Shown: positions 25,363 through 32,224 of the stretch, one piece after another
Layout of the letters: the number at the start of each line of letters is the position of its first letter
Position numbering within the stretch: the stretch's first letter is position 1
Origin: JBCCFX01 sp039029515
GTDB taxonomy: Bacteria; Planctomycetota; Phycisphaerae; Phycisphaerales; SM1A02
Direction of reading: 5' to 3'
Length of the DNA: 34,094 nt
Assembly: GCA_039029515.1 (NCBI GenBank)
Contig: JBCCFX010000009.1
Coordinates: 1 to 34,094 of the forward strand
Made by a program: the position numbers and the translations under genes
The notes under the pieces: generated by a model
What the model was told of the DNA's origin: nothing
Seen by the model: the letters and a program-made list of their open reading frames with translations, nothing else
The model's database searches: none

Positions 25363-26076
25363 ATGGCTCTTTCCATGACACGCCGGCACCGTCTTGCTCT
25401 TGTGTGCGCGGGTGTGATCCTCCTCCTTGGAATCTGCGTCCTCGTCCTGTTGCGCACCGAGCGATCGATACCGCATTTGTCAGATGAGTGGTCAATCACG
25501 GCCCACTATCGTGGCCTCGGAATCACGGACACTACCACCTAGCACGGCTACCTATGGACCGGTGTGACGGATGACTTCAGTGACGATGGTGGCCATTGGC
25601 GATACGAATTCACACAACCCGGCATCAACGAGTTCACTGGCTATTACCCAGATGGAACCGTGCGGGAGCAAGGAACAATACTCATCAGCATGGTCGATAT
25701 TCTGCCATCAATGCCTCTGCCCGACGGTGATCCGGTGACATCGCAGTGTTTCAAACCGGACGGATCTTTAGGATCCGAAGTTGTCGACGGAACCGGCGTT
25801 CAGACGATCTGGCTCGCCGATGGCACGAAAGTCTGGGAGTTACATCTCAAGAATTCATCGCGCGTCCATCTTCGCTCTTGGCATGACAACGGCCAACTCA
25901 ATTTCGAATATGGCTTCAAAGACAATCATTGGCACGGTCCGTATGTGCGGTATCACCGCAATGGCCAACTGCAAACTCAGGGCCAGTACGAGCGTAGCGA
26001 GAAGGTTGGAATCTGGACGTACTACGACGAACAGGGCATTGTCGCGTCAACTGAAGATCATGGCACGCCGGAGTGA
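25363..26076 (+). pseudogene. YwqK/MORN-like anchored protein interrupted by an in-frame TAG
   Basis: A single reading frame of 237 codons with one TAG at 25540-25542. Before the stop are a basic start, a membrane anchor (LALVCAGVILLLGICVLVLL) and about 30 residues. After it the same frame runs another 177 codons to TGA with no other stop. The second part holds repeats of the MORN/YwqK type: EFTGYYPDGTVREQG, LRSWHDNGQLNFEYGF, VRYHRNGQLQTQGQY and IWTYYDEQGIVAS, each with the aromatic-x-NG/DG-x-L pattern. YwqK-type proteins are often annotated as antitoxins, but no toxin gene is recognised beside it. The downstream part has no plausible start with a Shine-Dalgarno. The allele may be a recent nonsense mutation (CAG to TAG would suffice), a sequencing error, or readthrough. 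Confidence 0.7.
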
Positions 26077-26127
26077 ATGCAACGGCCGGCACTGACTGTC
26101 AACCCGGCTACCTATTTACAAGACTCC

Positions 26128-27237
26128 TCAAAGACCAGAACTTCCCTGGCAGGAATCTGGCGTTCCATCACCATCCGCATCGACCTCGACAGTATCGAGA
26201 ATAGTGTTGACATTGGCATCAACCGTCGGATCAAAGGCGATCTCGACAGAATCGAGTACACCATTCTGGTTCATATCCAGCAGTACCGGGTTTCCGACTG
26301 CCGTGACGTAATCTGAGAACCGGACATTGTGAGCCGCCAGGAATCCCGCCGGCAAGACGGCAGGATTGTTGAGATTCTGCGGCGGAACAATCTTGATAAG
26401 CGTTGCAACCGTGAAAACAGATTCGCACACCTCTGAGTCCGAGGCCATGGCACAGTTGGCCTCTGCAAGTGCCTGCTGATCAATGAGAACGTCAAAGTCC
26501 ATGGTGCACAGGCCTGCCGGAAGTGGCACAATGTTTGGTGTTCCAAAGTTTCCCTGTGCATGACCTGTTCCTCCCAGAACAGCCGGCGTCATTTGCTGAG
26601 CATTGTTATTCGGAATCTGGACTCGTGAACTCGCCACAACGACAGGTAGGCAACTCGTTACATCGCAATCAGATGTCATTGAGACAATAACACCTCCGGT
26701 TACTAGACATGGATCGGTCACGAAGAACTCAACCGACATGGAGATCTCGATCATTGCGTTCGTGCGCGCCGATGCGCATCTGTCGCCACTCGTTTGACAT
26801 GCGGAACCGGAGCAGGAAACCAGTGCAAACTCATCAAATTGCACTTTGATGCTTGACGACATTGCGATCTCATCGTGAAGCGTCTCGATCAAGACGTTAC
26901 CAATGTTCACTGGGCCCCCGAATGCGCGTCCAACTTCGCAGGTGGTGGCCTGTACATTTGCCATATCCGCCACCAATGTGGGTCCAGGTACATCGACATC
27001 ATCGCCTGCAGCGACAACCGCTCCACCCGAAGTTGCATATGGGATCGACAATGCAGGCGACATGCATCCGGCGGTCACCGTATCGGTGAGCTCTATGTTC
27101 GCGTCCCAGCTCGTGAACATAAACTCGCCAAAGTTGTAGTCAAACCTCGGAGCATTATTCCCAATTCCTTGCCCAAAGGACAAAGTAGCGCACATTGTCA
27201 CGAATAGTGCACACATACACACGCGAAGATTCATCAT
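26128..27237 (-). CDS. Secreted Cys-rich protein with C-terminal Asp/Asn calcium-like repeats
   Basis: A 369-residue exported protein. A signal peptide (hydrophobic core CMCALFVTMCATLSFG, probable cleavage before Gln-Gly) is followed by a beta-rich body with many Cys, including CSGSACQTSGDRC, probably disulphide-bonded. The C-terminus has DMNQNGVLDSVEIAFD, DANVNTILDTVEVD and DADGDGTPDSC, like the calcium-binding DxDxDG repeats of dockerins and thrombospondin type 3 modules; similar tails are common in secreted Planctomycetota proteins. A GGGAGG Shine-Dalgarno lies 6 bases before ATG 27237. Hand-counted lines inside the gene are 43-48% GC against about 57% in a housekeeping line, so it may be acquired or under different codon selection. 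It converges on the broken MORN-like gene. Function is unknown; extracellular adhesion or surface structure is a guess. Confidence 0.8.
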   Translation of the reverse strand: MMNLRVCMCALFVTMCATLSFGQGIGNNAPRFDYNFGEFMFTSWDANIELTDTVTAGCMSPALSIPYATSGGAVVAAGDDVDVPGPTLVADMANVQATTCEVGRAFGGPVNIGNVLIETLHDEIAMSSSIKVQFDEFALVSCSGSACQTSGDRCASARTNAMIEISMSVEFFVTDPCLVTGGVIVSMTSDCDVTSCLPVVVASSRVQIPNNNAQQMTPAVLGGTGHAQGNFGTPNIVPLPAGLCTMDFDVLIDQQALAEANCAMASDSEVCESVFTVATLIKIVPPQNLNNPAVLPAGFLAAHNVRFSDYVTAVGNPVLLDMNQNGVLDSVEIAFDPTVDANVNTILDTVEVDADGDGTPDSCQGSSGL

Positions 27238-27262
27238 GCTTCACCTCCCAAGCTAATGCGCA

Positions 27263-27307
27263 CCGTGGGCAGAGTTCCCACGGAATACTTGCGATGATAT
27301 TCGCAAG
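27263..27307 (-). promoter_or_regulatory. Two tandem hairpins in the leader of the secreted-protein gene
   Basis: CCGTGGG (27263-27269) pairs with CCCACGG (27277-27283), and CTTGCGA (27288-27294) with TCGCAAG (27301-27307); both stems are 7 bp and perfect. They lie 26-70 bases upstream of the ATG in the minus-strand leader, before the GGGAGG. They could stabilise the mRNA or regulate it. Confidence 0.5.
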
Positions 27308-27457
27308 CTGCACTGCCACGTGACTCAAAGTGCAAGAATCCCGACTTGCAATCTGGGCAGTGCTCGGCAGAATGCCACGCATGTCATTGCACAATGGGTG
27401 GTTGAGCGCTGAGCCGACCGTGCACGTCGTTGTCACTGCCCCAATACGTAGCTCTTC

Positions 27458-27469
27458 GGTCATATGACC
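27458..27469. repeat. 12-bp palindrome between the STAS and secreted-protein genes
   Basis: GGTCATATGACC is a perfect palindrome in the 274-base gap 27238-27511. It lies 220 bases upstream of the secreted-protein start and could be a regulator site. Apart from this and the two hairpins I see nothing in the gap. Confidence 0.35.
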
Positions 27470-27511
27470 ATGTCATGCGTTTGGTAGGGCGACCTGTAAC
27501 GCATTGCTGCT

Positions 27512-27859
27512 TCAGCCCTTCGGCCGAAACGCCAAACGAGCACGGTTGACGTCCGGATAGAACTCGAAGAGTGAATCCAGCTTCGTGATCTGCAGAACCT
27601 GTGCGAGAACGCTCTTCACGCCGGCGATCTTCACGTCGCCATCGTGCGCCTTCATGCGATTGTGGATCCGCACGAGCACGCCCAGTCCCGAACTGGTGAT
27701 CATGTTCAACTGGCTGCAATCGACGATCAGCTTGCGCAAGCCGACGTCGACAAGCTGCTCGATCTTGGTGGCAAGCTCTTCGGCGGTTCCTTTGTTCAGG
27801 CCGCCATCAACCACCAGGATCAGGATGTCGTCATCAATCTCGTCGTAGTACGTTTCCAT
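27512..27859 (-). CDS. STAS-domain protein, anti-sigma factor antagonist type
   Basis: A 115-residue single STAS domain. The segment LRKLIVDCSQLNMITSSGLG contains the conserved loop (family: DLSxVxxIDSSGLG) whose Ser is phosphorylated by an anti-sigma kinase in SpoIIAA/RsbV proteins; both Ser of the TSSG loop are present. Length is that of stand-alone antagonists. Such proteins bind an anti-sigma factor and release the sigma factor, or act in a partner-switching cascade; no partner kinase or sigma gene is in the window. The start METYYDEIDDD at 27859 is chosen because the domain begins there and a TACGAT box ends 8 bases upstream. It is divergent from a membrane protein gene 52 bases away. 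Confidence 0.9.
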   Translation of the reverse strand: METYYDEIDDDILILVVDGGLNKGTAEELATKIEQLVDVGLRKLIVDCSQLNMITSSGLGVLVRIHNRMKAHDGDVKIAGVKSVLAQVLQITKLDSLFEFYPDVNRARLAFRPKG

Positions 27860-27867
27860 TGCGGTGC

Positions 27868-27905
27868 ATCGTACAGGTAAGCCGTCGACAGAATTTGAAT
27901 AGGAT
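27868..27905. promoter_or_regulatory. Interlaced divergent -10-like boxes
   Basis: A minus-strand TACGAT (27873-27868) ends 8 bases before the STAS ATG, and a plus-strand TAGGAT (27900-27905) ends 6 bases before ATG 27912. The spacing places each -35 region close to the other gene's -10, so the two promoters would compete for RNA polymerase. Confidence 0.4.
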
Positions 27906-27911
27906 GGACGA

Positions 27912-28631
27912 ATGATCGCTGAAATTGTTGGGAACATCATCAGTGCGATCGCCGATCTGATCAGCCCGATCGGTGAGCCGATTGCATCCTTTCTTACCAG
28001 GGATCGCGATGAAGATTCACGAGGCGAACGACGACAAGGGGCGATGGGGGTTGCGTTGGCCATCGCCGTTGAATGCACCAAGCTCGCAGTGTTCGTCGCG
28101 ACAAGTCTCGCTTGTTTGCAGCTTCTCGGCTTGATCATCTGCGGGATCTGGCTGAAGTGGTTTTCCATTTTCGATCTGACTGCATCAATCATCTTGACGT
28201 GCATAGTGATTGGCATGCTCGTGTCGATCCTGTGGATGCTTCGTCTCGCCCTCTATCCCGCGTCTGCGGCGAGAAGCGTCTTTCCCATCGCGTTTCGGAT
28301 GATCTCGATGGACGATGATGATCGGAGTGCATTTCTCGATGAATTCAGGGCGATGATCGAAGCGGCACAGCTTCAGTTTGGTGGAGGTGGACATACCGAG
28401 GATTGGAGTGGCTGGGTGGAACCTGGGAAGCTCAACTCGATCAGCGCCGAACGGCGTCAGAATGTTATTGACTGGATCGAAGCGCAGGCTCTCATCACAT
28501 CACACTTCGTCGGCCCTCTGAAGCCACGTGCCGAATGGGATGCACAGACAAAAGACGACGACGACTATCCACAGTCACAGCTGGCTATGTCAAGCCTCAA
28601 CGGAGGCGGTGCCGCCGACGATTCAGACTAG
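27912..28631 (+). CDS. Hypothetical membrane protein
   Basis: A 239-residue protein. An N-terminal amphipathic helix (IAEIVGNIISAIADLI) is followed by a charged loop and three hydrophobic segments at ~45-62, 63-80 and 90-110 (ASIILTCIVIGMLVSILWML). The C-terminal ~130 residues are hydrophilic and acidic, including an FLDEFRAMIEAAQLQFGGGG stretch and an Asp/Ser-rich end. I recognise no domain. Start 27912 follows a TAGGAT box by 6 bases. It diverges from the STAS gene with promoters that appear to overlap, which suggests opposite regulation, not a shared function. Confidence 0.65.
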   Translation: MIAEIVGNIISAIADLISPIGEPIASFLTRDRDEDSRGERRQGAMGVALAIAVECTKLAVFVATSLACLQLLGLIICGIWLKWFSIFDLTASIILTCIVIGMLVSILWMLRLALYPASAARSVFPIAFRMISMDDDDRSAFLDEFRAMIEAAQLQFGGGGHTEDWSGWVEPGKLNSISAERRQNVIDWIEAQALITSHFVGPLKPRAEWDAQTKDDDDYPQSQLAMSSLNGGGAADDSD

Positions 28632-28700
28632 ATGTGGCCATCGTCACCGTGCTTGAATGAACTCGCTGCGATCGCCGCATCCGCGAGACGGCATGCCTGC

Positions 28701-28706
28701 TACCAT
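28701..28706 (+). promoter_or_regulatory. -10-like box before the GNAT gene
   Basis: TACCAT ends 10 bases before ATG 28717. No Shine-Dalgarno is visible before that ATG. Confidence 0.3.
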
Positions 28707-28716
28707 CGGCCGCGTC

Positions 28717-29280
28717 ATGGCGATTCACCCTGCACAGACCGTCCTGCTCAAGACCGACGAGATTGTGACCGTGCGATCAGCCACGCCCGAAGACGCCGAC
28801 TCAATCCTTGAACTTGCCCGAGTGACACATGAGGACGGCGAAGGCGCCGTCAGTGAGGCCGATGAATTCACATCGAATGCCGATGTCTTCCGGCGGAAGA
28901 TCACTGCCGCCACCAATCATGAACGCAAGCTCGTCCTCGTCGCCGCGCGTGATGACGTCATCGTTGGCTATTTGCAGTTTGAAGCCGGCATGCGGCGGCG
29001 CCTTGCGCATCAGGGTGAATTCGGACTGTGGGTTCGTCCGGAATGGCGGAGTCGAGGCATCGGCCGAGTTCTTTTGGCCGCCCTCATTGCGTGGGCGCCG
29101 ACAGTGGGTGTCGAGCGGATTGGATTGACGGTGATCAGCACCGCCTCGCGCGCACTCGGACTGTACGAATCACTTGGATTTCGTGAAGAAGGCCGGCGCG
29201 TTCGGCAGATCAAGTTCGCACCCGACCAGTACGCCGATCAGATTCACATGGTGCGATTCATCGAAACTGACGCGGTCTGA
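28717..29280 (+). CDS. GNAT-family N-acetyltransferase
   Basis: A 187-residue acetyltransferase. The GNAT core contains VTVRSATPEDADSILELARV, a VLVAARDDVIVGYLQFE strand pair, the acetyl-CoA pyrophosphate loop VRPEWRSRGIGRVLLAAL (Q/RxxGxG/A), and a C-terminal ALGLYESLGFREEGR, all in the usual order. It would transfer an acetyl group from acetyl-CoA to an amine of a protein or small molecule; the acceptor is unknown. The start at 28717 is chosen by the -10-like box; ATG 28693 and 28657 are in-frame alternatives. It is not obviously in an operon with its neighbours. Confidence 0.88.
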   Translation: MAIHPAQTVLLKTDEIVTVRSATPEDADSILELARVTHEDGEGAVSEADEFTSNADVFRRKITAATNHERKLVLVAARDDVIVGYLQFEAGMRRRLAHQGEFGLWVRPEWRSRGIGRVLLAALIAWAPTVGVERIGLTVISTASRALGLYESLGFREEGRRVRQIKFAPDQYADQIHMVRFIETDAV

Positions 29281-29338
29281 TACGGCTCAGATCCGGACAC
29301 AGATTCCGTCGTGCATTCTCAATGATGCGCCGCCACGC

Positions 29339-29815
29339 TCATGGCCCGCCGGACACGATCAGCATGATCGCCATCCAACCAAAGAACAGCATGAAGTGCA
29401 GAAACCACACGATCGCCGCGACCGTGCGCTGGCGCTGCAATGGCATGCCGAGAAACCGAAACCGGTCGCGAATCAGGATGACACCTGCGACCGCGCTGAG
29501 CCAGCCTGTGCCATCCAGCGCCCACATCGGCAGTGGCGGCGGCGTCTGGCCGAAGACCATCTGCATGCCCATCGGAATCAACAGAAGTACAGCCGCAATC
29601 GTGGCGAAGATGCACGGCGCAAGCGCCACGATGAACCACAGGAACTGCGGATTGACCGCGCCCACGGTCAGCTTCAGGTCGTGGTGGCACTCCGGGCATT
29701 GCGGTTGCGTCAGATCGCGCAGGTTGTACTTGCAAAGCGGACACGGCACATCGCGTTCGCGCAGGTACTCCAGCAACCTCCCATCGTCGGTGTCGTGAAC
29801 ACTGGTGTCGTGCAC
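29339..29815 (-). CDS. Zinc-ribbon membrane protein
   Basis: A 158-residue protein. Near the N-terminus it has two Cys pairs, CPLCKYNLRDL and CPEC, which form a typical zinc ribbon and are common in Planctomycetota membrane proteins. Three or four hydrophobic segments follow, among them FLWFIVALAPCIFATIAAVL, GTGWLSAVAGVILI and IVWFLHFMLFFGWMAIML. The ribbon should face the cytoplasm. No function is known. A GTG at 29815 with AAGGAG 5 bases upstream is the best start; the frame is open to a GTG at 29830, which would leave the Shine-Dalgarno inside the gene. Confidence 0.7.
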   Translation of the reverse strand: MHDTSVHDTDDGRLLEYLRERDVPCPLCKYNLRDLTQPQCPECHHDLKLTVGAVNPQFLWFIVALAPCIFATIAAVLLLIPMGMQMVFGQTPPPLPMWALDGTGWLSAVAGVILIRDRFRFLGMPLQRQRTVAAIVWFLHFMLFFGWMAIMLIVSGGP

Positions 29816-29902
29816 CGGAGCTCCTTTCACCCGCCGGAGTCAGGACGTTGATACGCCGCCGAGCGAATGGAGTTCAAAGAAGATCCGGCAACGGCAATGA
29901 AC

Positions 29903-30691
29903 TCACCACGGTAACTCTTCGCCCGTATAGCTCAGGAATTGACCCGACTGCTCGATGGTCAGGCCATCGATGACCGCGCGCATGCCGGTGATGCTCTCCT
30001 CCGGTGAAAGCGTGGCGTTCTCGCCGCCCATGTCGGTGCGCACCCAGCCGGGACTCATCGCAATGCAGGTGAAGCCTTCGGAGCGAAGCTCGTTGGCGAT
30101 CGAACGCATAAACATGTTGAGTCCTGCTTTGCTCTCGCGGTACCCGTGGAAGCGACCACCGGTATTCCGTTCGATGGAACCAAGACCACTGCTGATCGAG
30201 ACGATCGTCTTGCCTTCACCCGCGCGAAGATTCGGGAGCAGGGCATTCGTCACGCGCATCGGGCCGATGAGATTGACGTCCAGCACAAGCGCTGCGCGAT
30301 CGATATCGAGTTCCTTAAGCGTTGGCATGTTGCCGCCGATGCCGGCGTTGTTGATCAGAAGATCGATTGATCGTCCTTTGAGATCGGTCGCAAGCTGCGC
30401 CACATCGGCATCGCTCGTGACGTCCAACTTCATGATGGTCGCGCCAGTCGCACGAAGTTCCTTCGCTTCCGCGGGCTTCCTCGCCGTACCGATGACTGTC
30501 CAGCCCGCGTCGCTGTACTGCTTTGCGAACTCGAGACCGAGACCGCGATTCGCCCCGGTGATCAGGACGCACTTTTCCGATGGGGCCGTTGTCGCGGCAT
30601 CCTGGGACTCCGCATCCGCGCGCGGCGTCTGCATCAGGCTCAGCGAGCAGACCGCAATCACACCAACGACGAGAAGTTTCAACTGACGCAT
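29903..30691 (-). CDS. Short-chain dehydrogenase/reductase with an N-terminal signal peptide
   Basis: A 262-residue SDR. After a clear Sec signal (MRQLKLLVVGVIAVCSLSLM then Ala-Asp-Ala near residue 27) the Rossmann domain opens with VLITGANRGLGLEFAKQYSD (TGxxxGxG cofactor motif), NNAG, SISSGLGS with catalytic Ser, YRESK (Tyr and Lys) and PGWVRTDMGG. All catalytic residues are in place, so it should be an active NAD(P)-dependent oxidoreductase of a carbonyl/hydroxyl substrate. An exported SDR is unusual since free NAD(P)H is cytoplasmic; it may be a membrane-tethered cytoplasmic protein, or use another cofactor source. A CAGGAG Shine-Dalgarno 7 bases upstream supports the start. Confidence 0.88.
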   Translation of the reverse strand: MRQLKLLVVGVIAVCSLSLMQTPRADAESQDAATTAPSEKCVLITGANRGLGLEFAKQYSDAGWTVIGTARKPAEAKELRATGATIMKLDVTSDADVAQLATDLKGRSIDLLINNAGIGGNMPTLKELDIDRAALVLDVNLIGPMRVTNALLPNLRAGEGKTIVSISSGLGSIERNTGGRFHGYRESKAGLNMFMRSIANELRSEGFTCIAMSPGWVRTDMGGENATLSPEESITGMRAVIDGLTIEQSGQFLSYTGEELPW

Positions 30692-30722
30692 GTTCTGGCT
30701 CCTGTCAGGATTGGGAGATCAG

Positions 30723-30728
30723 ATCATA
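30723..30728 (-). promoter_or_regulatory. -10-like box of the SDR gene
   Basis: TATGAT (5 of 6) on the minus strand lies about 32 bases before ATG 30691. This gene has a Shine-Dalgarno and a short leader, unlike most neighbours. Confidence 0.35.
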
Positions 30729-30775
30729 CCGACGTGGACGCCGGGACTGCGAGCAATAGATCGGGCTGAGCGTGA

Positions 30776-31591
30776 TCAGTCGTCACCATCCGGCATGGCC
30801 GTATCGGTTTCGCCGACCGTGAGTTGCGTCGGATGGCCGAACCACGCATTCACATCCTTGCCGTACTTCGCGCTGAGCAGCGCGGCGACATCATCCATCG
30901 AGCCGTCGGCGGCGATCCAACCGTTTTCGACGTCAGGAAAGTCAATCTTGCAATTCGCGCATTTGGCGGCGTTGCTGAAACGGATCGGACACCAGAACGA
31001 TTCCACGTTCCGGAGCATCTCTGACCCGAGCGACCAGACGCCGGTCATCCAGTCGCAGTACAGGCACCAGATCAGGTCGTACCCAACGAGGCCTTCGAAC
31101 TTGTGCCGCGAGAGATTCACCCAGTCACCTTGCTTGTACTTCGGGAGTCGAACGGTCCAGGTAAGCGGGGGATACACAATGAACTCGGACAGGCGAATGA
31201 TCCAGAACACAGGGACCGCGAGTGCCGTCCACCAGACGGCAAAGTGATTTCGCCAGCCGCCGACAAGTCGGCGCAAGGTGGCATGAATGCGCGGACGTCC
31301 GCGCGTCGTTTTTCGGTAGAGCAGTTCATGTGCGATGGTCCACACAAGCATGGCGCTCACCTGCCCGCCAATGGCGGCGCCGAGACCTGCCCAGCCTGCG
31401 AGGATCGGGCCGACGACATGCGGTATCGCAGTGAAGATGAACACGACGACATCCAGCATTGGCGCCTGCATCAGGCTTCGACCAATCGGACCGTCGGCAC
31501 CGGAGAGTCGTAGAACGATGTGCAGAACGCCCGCGACGACGATCAGCGCGCCGACGGTGCCAACATAAACATCAAGCGGAGAGATCGGCAT
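30776..31591 (-). CDS. Hypothetical membrane protein with Cys-pair C-terminal domain
   Basis: A 271-residue protein. Four hydrophobic segments lie near residues 8-28, 47-66, 70-90 and 120-140, then a hydrophilic C-terminal domain with the Cys pairs CLYC and CANC and a third Cys in FWCPIRF. The stretch LIWCLYCDWMTGVWSLG and MLRNVESFWCPIRF looks strongly conserved in type, perhaps a metal-binding or disulphide site. I cannot name a family. It is on the same strand as the SDR gene, 84 bases upstream of it, and could be transcribed with it. No Shine-Dalgarno or -10-like box was found close to the start. Confidence 0.6.
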   Translation of the reverse strand: MPISPLDVYVGTVGALIVVAGVLHIVLRLSGADGPIGRSLMQAPMLDVVVFIFTAIPHVVGPILAGWAGLGAAIGGQVSAMLVWTIAHELLYRKTTRGRPRIHATLRRLVGGWRNHFAVWWTALAVPVFWIIRLSEFIVYPPLTWTVRLPKYKQGDWVNLSRHKFEGLVGYDLIWCLYCDWMTGVWSLGSEMLRNVESFWCPIRFSNAAKCANCKIDFPDVENGWIAADGSMDDVAALLSAKYGKDVNAWFGHPTQLTVGETDTAMPDGDD

Positions 31592-31645
31592 AGCGCACGT
31601 TCAATTCGAAAGAAGGAGAGTCGATCGGATGCGACGCGACAACAT

Positions 31646-31661
31646 CATGACAGAAGTCATG
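31646..31661. repeat. Short inverted repeat in the gap 31592-31715
   Basis: CATGAC and GTCATG flank AGAA, and nearby TGACC/GGTCA flank ATGTG. They lie downstream of the minus-strand gene 31716-32090 and may help end its transcript, though no T-run follows. Confidence 0.3.
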
Positions 31662-31715
31662 CATACTGACCATGTGGGTCATATATCACGTCACGTCTCA
31701 CGACACACGACGGCA

Positions 31716-32090
31716 TCAACCGTCAATCGATCGCTTCAAGACTGCGATATCGTCCTCAGTCATTGTTCCCAGCGCGGCAAGACTGATCGGCTCATCGAGC
31801 GCAGGGTGCATCACGCCATACTGCCCGCCATGTGGGAATTCGATCATGACCCAGGTCAATCCGTGCGTATCGACGAGTGCCTGTGCTTCGGCAAACGGTG
31901 TTGCTTCGTTGAGGATGTCACGACAGCATTCACTGTCTGTACAGCCTTCGTACTCAGCAAATGCGATGAGCCCGGCCGGATCACCGTGGTAGGACGGCCA
32001 CTCCTTGAAATGACCATAGAGACGCGTGAACACATGGTTGATATGCGTCTTCTCGTCGCCGTTAAGAGGCCGATATGCGTTGCCTGTCAT
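31716..32090 (-). CDS. Hypothetical acidic protein
   Basis: A 124-residue protein of unknown function. It contains a stretch rich in aromatic and acidic residues (YGHFKEWPSYHGDPAGLIAF) and a central Cys cluster with CTDSECC. The composition is that of a real cytoplasmic protein. The opposite-strand frame over the same bases (31629-32213) has a His/Cys/Arg-rich composition typical of a shadow, so the minus-strand gene is preferred. No Shine-Dalgarno or good -10-like box precedes the start. Confidence 0.6.
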   Translation of the reverse strand: MTGNAYRPLNGDEKTHINHVFTRLYGHFKEWPSYHGDPAGLIAFAEYEGCTDSECCRDILNEATPFAEAQALVDTHGLTWVMIEFPHGGQYGVMHPALDEPISLAALGTMTEDDIAVLKRSIDG

Positions 32091-32123
32091 ACCTGTGATT
32101 CCGACTATCTGACGCGGGATCGT

Positions 32124-32138
32124 GCCTGTGCAACAGGC
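32124..32138. repeat. Short hairpin between divergent genes
   Basis: GCCTGT and ACAGGC flank GCA. It lies 34 bases upstream of the minus-strand gene start and 32 bases before the plus-strand TATACT box, so it could be an operator for either. Confidence 0.3.
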
Positions 32139-32169
32139 AGGACTTCACGCGCATGCTCAATCCGGATGG

Positions 32170-32196
32170 TATACTCCGCATGTTGGATTGAGGAGG
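32170..32196 (+). promoter_or_regulatory. -10-like box, mini reading frame and Shine-Dalgarno of the HWE kinase gene
   Basis: TATACT (32170-32175) is followed 4 bases later by ATG TTG GAT TGA (32180-32191), whose stop overlaps AGGAGG (32191-32196). The Shine-Dalgarno then serves a TTG at 32210 or, less likely, ATG 32225. The mini frame is in the same frame as the kinase. Confidence 0.45.
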
Positions 32197-32224
32197 ATCG
32201 ATTCAACCGTTGAGGTCGTCACAC

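Noticed and set aside
25363..26076. Toxin-antitoxin pair with the YwqK-like gene
   Set aside because: No recognised toxin lies beside it and the gene is broken, so a TA system is not supported.
27155..27463. Minus-strand frame of 102 residues
   Set aside because: It overlaps the leader hairpins and the start of the secreted-protein gene, and has no recognised features or start signals.
31629..32213. Plus-strand frame of 194 residues with a nearby AAGGAG
   Set aside because: Unusual His/Cys/Arg-rich composition; the opposite frame at 31716-32090 looks like a real protein.
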